Positions 60,444 to 64,000 of a stretch of 64,000 nucleotides of DNA are shown here, one piece after another; within the stretch, counting starts at the first letter, position 1; each line of letters begins with the position of its first letter. The stretch spans positions 1-64,000 of the forward strand of contig JAKSIU010000008.1 of the NCBI GenBank assembly GCA_024398615.1, in the 5' to 3' direction. The notes under the pieces are model-generated. The model was not told the origin of the DNA, searched no databases, and saw nothing but the letters and a program-made list of their open reading frames with translations. The translations under genes were made by a program, and so were the position numbers. The DNA is from Bacteroidaceae bacterium (GTDB lineage Bacteria > Bacteroidota > Bacteroidia > Bacteroidales > Bacteroidaceae).

Positions 60444-63437
60444 TCATTTCTTGAAGATTATGCGGTTGCCGAAGCGTTCCTGCAGGGCTTTCTTTTCCGA
60501 TGCGCTTATCTCGCCGTGGACTATCAGGCTGTTTTCAATCTTATCGGGAGTGAGCCACTCCGGAATCACTATCTTGCCCGTAAAATACAGGTCCAGAGTT
60601 GCCGAGAAGTGATCTATGTCCTTCAGTTCTTCGGGGATTTCGCTGACACGCAGGGTAATTTGGTCGTTCGGATTGTCCTTGAGCTTGTCGGTCAGGGAGG
60701 TTACATCGGACTTGTTAACAGCCCAGCCTATATGGAACGATATGCAGCCTGTCTCTTCATCGGCAGTGTAGCCTGCAATTCCTCCGGAGATCTTCAGGTC
60801 GACAGTGTTGTCGATTTTGCCTGTCATGGGGTTGACTTCAATGTATTTTGCCGGGACCGATGCCATTTCGGTCGGGAAATCATCTGATGTGTGAGGCACT
60901 TTTGACGGGGTGCGGTTGCCGTTCTTGTCAAAGGGCAGAAGCTTGAGGAACCAGCCGTCCAGCAGGGTAGGCTGGTCCATTGAACATGCTCCGCCACGCA
61001 GACGTTCCGGAGTATTCACCATTACCATGTCCTGCCAGAAAGCACGGTCCGGATTGCCTTTGGCCGCTTCCAGGAACTGTTCCAGAATGGGGATGAGGTC
61101 CTGTGCCCATCTGCCTGCGCCCATTTCCTGCAGCTTTGCGGTCTTGTCCAGCACATTCTGCCAGTCCTGGACAGTTCCGGTCAGGGTGACTGACGGAATT
61201 CCGCAACCTATGTAAAAGATTATGTACTCAAAATATGCCTTTGTGGTTTCCATAAGCACGATTTCCGATGCCATACGTTCATTCGTGCCTGTTGTCGTGA
61301 AATCGGCGGTCAGCGTTTTTGCAATATCGCCTTTAGTGTGCTCGTCAATCTTCTGTGCGAAACCGTCGATGGTTGCAGTCCAGTCGAATTCCGGGTCGTA
61401 AAGTCTTCTGTCGCTCTGGACTACCAGGTCTGTCTTGCCGTCAAAGTCCACGAACTTGTCGCGGAAACGTTCCGGCGCGGCATTGACCTCGTGCGAGAAG
61501 GCCTGGCTTATGAGCATCCAGATGACATCGGGCGAAAGACTTACAGGCCGATGGTCGGCAAAGGCCTGCACCATGCCGGTGAAGAACGGAGCATTGGCTG
61601 TCGCAATCCTGGTGTTCCAGAAACTGGCGGCAATGAAGCTGTCGTCCAACGTGTAGTATACGTCTCCAATGTTTTCCCGTCGCTGGGCTTGTGTGAGTGT
61701 CGGAATTATGTATGGGTTTTGCGGTTCCGGCAGATTCTCATCGACTTTGAAGGTTATGCCTGATCTGGCATCATCCTTGAAGTCAAGGCCCAGGGCCCTC
61801 ATCAGAATGGTGTTGGCTTCGATGTCGTCAACCTGGAGTCCGGCAACAAGATTGAGCTCTATCGGTTCGTGGCATATCGTACCTTTGATTGTGCTTTGGC
61901 CTTCCATCCAGTCCATGGGCTTGGTTGCAGGGAAGACCACCTGGAAGAAATTGCTTACATGGTCACCTCCACGGTCAAAGTCCTGGTCGGTCACGACGCC
62001 TTCAACACGCAGGGCCTTGAGTTCCTTACCGTTCTTGAATGACAGGGTGAAATCACTGCCCACATGACCCTTGACGGAATGCGGCTCCATTATGGACATT
62101 TCCATGTAAACGGTTGTCCCGGCGGGCGTGAGGTGGGCAGAACGTGCAGTGACAATGTCGGGTGCGTCCTCGTGTATGTTGATGGTCTGGAGCTGGTATT
62201 CCCCGTAAAGAAGTATGTTGAAATCATCGTCCCGTGTGACCTTGCGGTCCGATACCTGCAGGTCGCGCACGCATATGCTGCCGTTCTCGCTGTCAATCAG
62301 GTCCACGGTGTCAACATCGTCGGGTAGGGCGGGGAAACGGACTGCAAAATAATAGTATCCGTTGTCGGGACTCCAGAAATATCTGTCCTCGAATCCCGGC
62401 AGGCCGTCATGAGCGGTCTCCTTGTATTCCTTGCCTCCGGCCCGTAGTGTGAGGCCGGACAGTGACATGAGCCACAGGTCATTCCCCTGATATGAATAGA
62501 ACAGAAGTACGGTCTCATCATTGGTTCTGATGACATTGGTTATGTGAAGCCACGAACTGTTCTGGTTGTACTGGTTCTTGGGGTTGCTTATGCGCTTTCC
62601 CTTGTCAAACCAGTCGCTTGAAATGGCGGCGTTCATGCGTGCGGCCACGTCAACGGCCTTTTCATCGGCCTTTGCTGCAATCTTCGCGTTCTGTGGGATA
62701 AGCGTTATGGTAATAGGACCGTTTTCGCCTTTGAACATCCTGTAGAAATCATTCAGACCGCTTATGTCGGCAGCCGGCGAGGAATCCTCATATACTATTG
62801 ATACCTGGTCGATTCCGCGTTTCCAGGCAGCGGAGGCCATTGAGAGGGCATCGGCCCAGGGCATATCCTGCGGGTATATTGCCACACCGTGGCCGTCGAA
62901 CATGCCAATCCACTTGTCCATCAGTTCCAGGTTGCCGGTGATTGACAGGGATCTTAATTCCGTGTCACCGAAATTGTAACGCACCTGTTCCTGCGTCTCG
63001 CAGTTCATTTCAAAGCGGTACTGCCCGCCGCCAAGGTCGATGATATGGGCGCGGCGGTATTCCGGCATGGTCATGTGTTCAAGCATGTAGTCGTCAATGG
63101 CTACCGATGTCTTTATTCCATATTTGGCCAGCTTCTCTGCCAGGGGCTGAACCTGCTCCAGACCGCTGACTCCGTCCATGTACCGGAGGCTTATGCGGGT
63201 GGTCTTGAACTTGCGGTATTTGTGAAGGTATCTGGCTATGCCTCTGGTCTTGACTCTGGCTTCCACACCGTCATAGGTGCGTACCTTGGCCGTTCCGTCG
63301 CCGAAAATCCATACCCGTCCGTCTTCGAATTCGGGATACCCGTCAGGTGCGGCTGCCGCATTTCCCGACATTGACAATGCCGATACCAGTACAATTGCAA
63401 TACTGCCCAGTCTTTTCAGAAAATCAGTTCCTTTCAT
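60444..63437 (-). CDS. Large secreted protein with a C-terminal DUF4419 domain
   Basis: 997 residues, with a signal peptide ending near NAAAA (about 30). Residues from about 580 to 900 form a DUF4419 domain that closely parallels the one at 53.3 kb: SPDVIWMLISQAFSHEVN, TTGTNERMASEIVLMETTKAYFEYIIF, GGACSMDQPTLLDGWFLKLLPF. The first 570 residues are not recognised. They start with an alpha/beta region (RVWIFGDGTAKVRTYDG, IKTSVAIDDYMLEHM) and continue with strands (YYYFAVRFPALPDDVDTVDL). It is convergent with the CotH gene. A perfect 15-bp inverted repeat lies 50 bp upstream. Confidence 0.78.
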   Translation of the reverse strand: MKGTDFLKRLGSIAIVLVSALSMSGNAAAAPDGYPEFEDGRVWIFGDGTAKVRTYDGVEARVKTRGIARYLHKYRKFKTTRISLRYMDGVSGLEQVQPLAEKLAKYGIKTSVAIDDYMLEHMTMPEYRRAHIIDLGGGQYRFEMNCETQEQVRYNFGDTELRSLSITGNLELMDKWIGMFDGHGVAIYPQDMPWADALSMASAAWKRGIDQVSIVYEDSSPAADISGLNDFYRMFKGENGPITITLIPQNAKIAAKADEKAVDVAARMNAAISSDWFDKGKRISNPKNQYNQNSSWLHITNVIRTNDETVLLFYSYQGNDLWLMSLSGLTLRAGGKEYKETAHDGLPGFEDRYFWSPDNGYYYFAVRFPALPDDVDTVDLIDSENGSICVRDLQVSDRKVTRDDDFNILLYGEYQLQTINIHEDAPDIVTARSAHLTPAGTTVYMEMSIMEPHSVKGHVGSDFTLSFKNGKELKALRVEGVVTDQDFDRGGDHVSNFFQVVFPATKPMDWMEGQSTIKGTICHEPIELNLVAGLQVDDIEANTILMRALGLDFKDDARSGITFKVDENLPEPQNPYIIPTLTQAQRRENIGDVYYTLDDSFIAASFWNTRIATANAPFFTGMVQAFADHRPVSLSPDVIWMLISQAFSHEVNAAPERFRDKFVDFDGKTDLVVQSDRRLYDPEFDWTATIDGFAQKIDEHTKGDIAKTLTADFTTTGTNERMASEIVLMETTKAYFEYIIFYIGCGIPSVTLTGTVQDWQNVLDKTAKLQEMGAGRWAQDLIPILEQFLEAAKGNPDRAFWQDMVMVNTPERLRGGACSMDQPTLLDGWFLKLLPFDKNGNRTPSKVPHTSDDFPTEMASVPAKYIEVNPMTGKIDNTVDLKISGGIAGYTADEETGCISFHIGWAVNKSDVTSLTDKLKDNPNDQITLRVSEIPEELKDIDHFSATLDLYFTGKIVIPEWLTPDKIENSLIVHGEISASEKKALQERFGNRIIFKK

Positions 63438-63486
63438 ATTACGTTCCTTTTGTTTTGTTGCAAAGAAAAAAGATTTTGTTCATACG

Positions 63487-63501
63487 ACAAAATTATTTTG
63501 T
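63487..63501. promoter_or_regulatory. 15-bp perfect inverted repeat upstream of the large DUF4419 gene
   Basis: ACAAAAT-T-ATTTTGT, 50 bp before the ATG at 63437, between it and the partial FISUMP gene. Candidate operator. Confidence 0.35.
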
Positions 63502-63533
63502 TGTAAAATGTCTCAATTATTAAGCAATTGTCG

Positions 63534-64000
63534 TTATTTTAAAGGTAAAGAATGTACGGGACGTATCTGGAAACCGCTTGAACGCGTTCCGGAATAGAAC
63601 TCATACGGTGGTTTGTCTGAGCTGTCATCTTGGCCGATAAAAAGCCCTTCAAAGTCGGGATCGGGCCGATAATAATGAATAAGGACAGAGACGGCCAAGT
63701 TACTGCTGTATGTTTTCTTCAAATCCAGATTTGAGGACCAGTAATAGCAATCCTGACGGTCTTTGATATTATCCTGAAAGTCATAACTGCCACTGCGCGC
63801 AAAAGGCAGGAAAATGCTTCGGTCTTCAAATCCCCTGACAACTGATGTGATACGGACCCCCTGCATCCCGTTCAGGCTGTCTGCTGCCCATATGCAGTTG
63901 TCCATCAGTTCCTGCCACTGCTCTTTGGTAGGAATGCTCCAGCCCTGGCCCAGATTCACTGTTGCCGCATCGTCCCCGGGTTCAAGCACTGACAGGTCAT
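63534..64000 (-). CDS. FISUMP-domain protein, partial (5' end beyond the window)
   Basis: At least 154 codons; the frame stays open to the window edge (…DLSVLEPGDDAAT), so the start is outside. It contains the second half of a Fib_succ_major-type domain: GWSIPTKEQWQELMDNC, GFEDRSIFLPFARSG, CYYWSSNLD and a final GFQIRPVHSLPLK. It is related to the four-repeat protein at 54.9-57.6 kb. Same strand as the large DUF4419 gene (96-bp gap), so the DUF4419 + FISUMP association occurs twice. Confidence 0.78.
   Translation of the reverse strand, partial: DLSVLEPGDDAATVNLGQGWSIPTKEQWQELMDNCIWAADSLNGMQGVRITSVVRGFEDRSIFLPFARSGSYDFQDNIKDRQDCYYWSSNLDLKKTYSSNLAVSVLIHYYRPDPDFEGLFIGQDDSSDKPPYEFYSGTRSSGFQIRPVHSLPLK

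Overview
The window reads as a chromosomal segment of a gut-type Bacteroidales (Bacteroidaceae/Prevotellaceae-like). Many genes are preceded by the Bacteroidetes -7 promoter element TAnnTTTG, and Shine-Dalgarno sites are scarce. Several families are Bacteroidales hallmarks: DUF4831, DUF5020, BACON and fimbrillin-like lipoproteins, DUF4419, and the Fib_succ_major (FISUMP) domain. RNase Y follows ZapA as is usual in this phylum. I cannot name a species.

Layout. 0-6 kb: tRNA-His and a minus-strand run ffh-folD-capA, then a GH77 amylomaltase. 6-9.7 kb: a nucleobase uptake set (UraA-type permease, Tsx-like DUF5020 outer-membrane protein, PbuG/AzgA-type purine permease). 9.8-27.8 kb: mostly housekeeping, with a serpin, DUF4831, hpt-obgE-dcp, an acyl-CoA synthetase, DUF975, a GNAT protein, a large secreted CotH-kinase protein, rny, zapA with a candidate 6S RNA between them, and GAPDH. 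28.6-33.5 kb: a secreted GH30 glycosidase carrying a tandem-repeat charged helical region, then miaA-DAG kinase-kdsA.

33.5-43.6 kb is accessory DNA around ssrA (tmRNA): a HigBA toxin-antitoxin pair, a type I restriction-modification operon hsdM-hsdS-hsdR, and a RelE/ParE-type pair beyond tmRNA. Between hsdS and hsdR sit two AT-rich genes, a C-terminally membrane-anchored protein and a SIR2-like protein. They are preceded by a 12-codon remnant of another hsdR start. The nested location resembles the PrrC/RloC logic of effectors guarding a type I RM system. This is the best candidate for an undescribed defence module here.

43.7-64 kb is rich in secreted and surface proteins: a fimbrillin-like and a BACON lipoprotein, a BlaI/BlaR1-type sensor pair, a microbial PARG (TIGR02452), a lipoprotein esterase, and a CNNM-CBS protein. 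It ends in a cluster with two DUF4419 proteins, two FISUMP-domain proteins (one cut by the window edge), a glycine-rich CotH kinase and a ketopantoate reductase-like enzyme.
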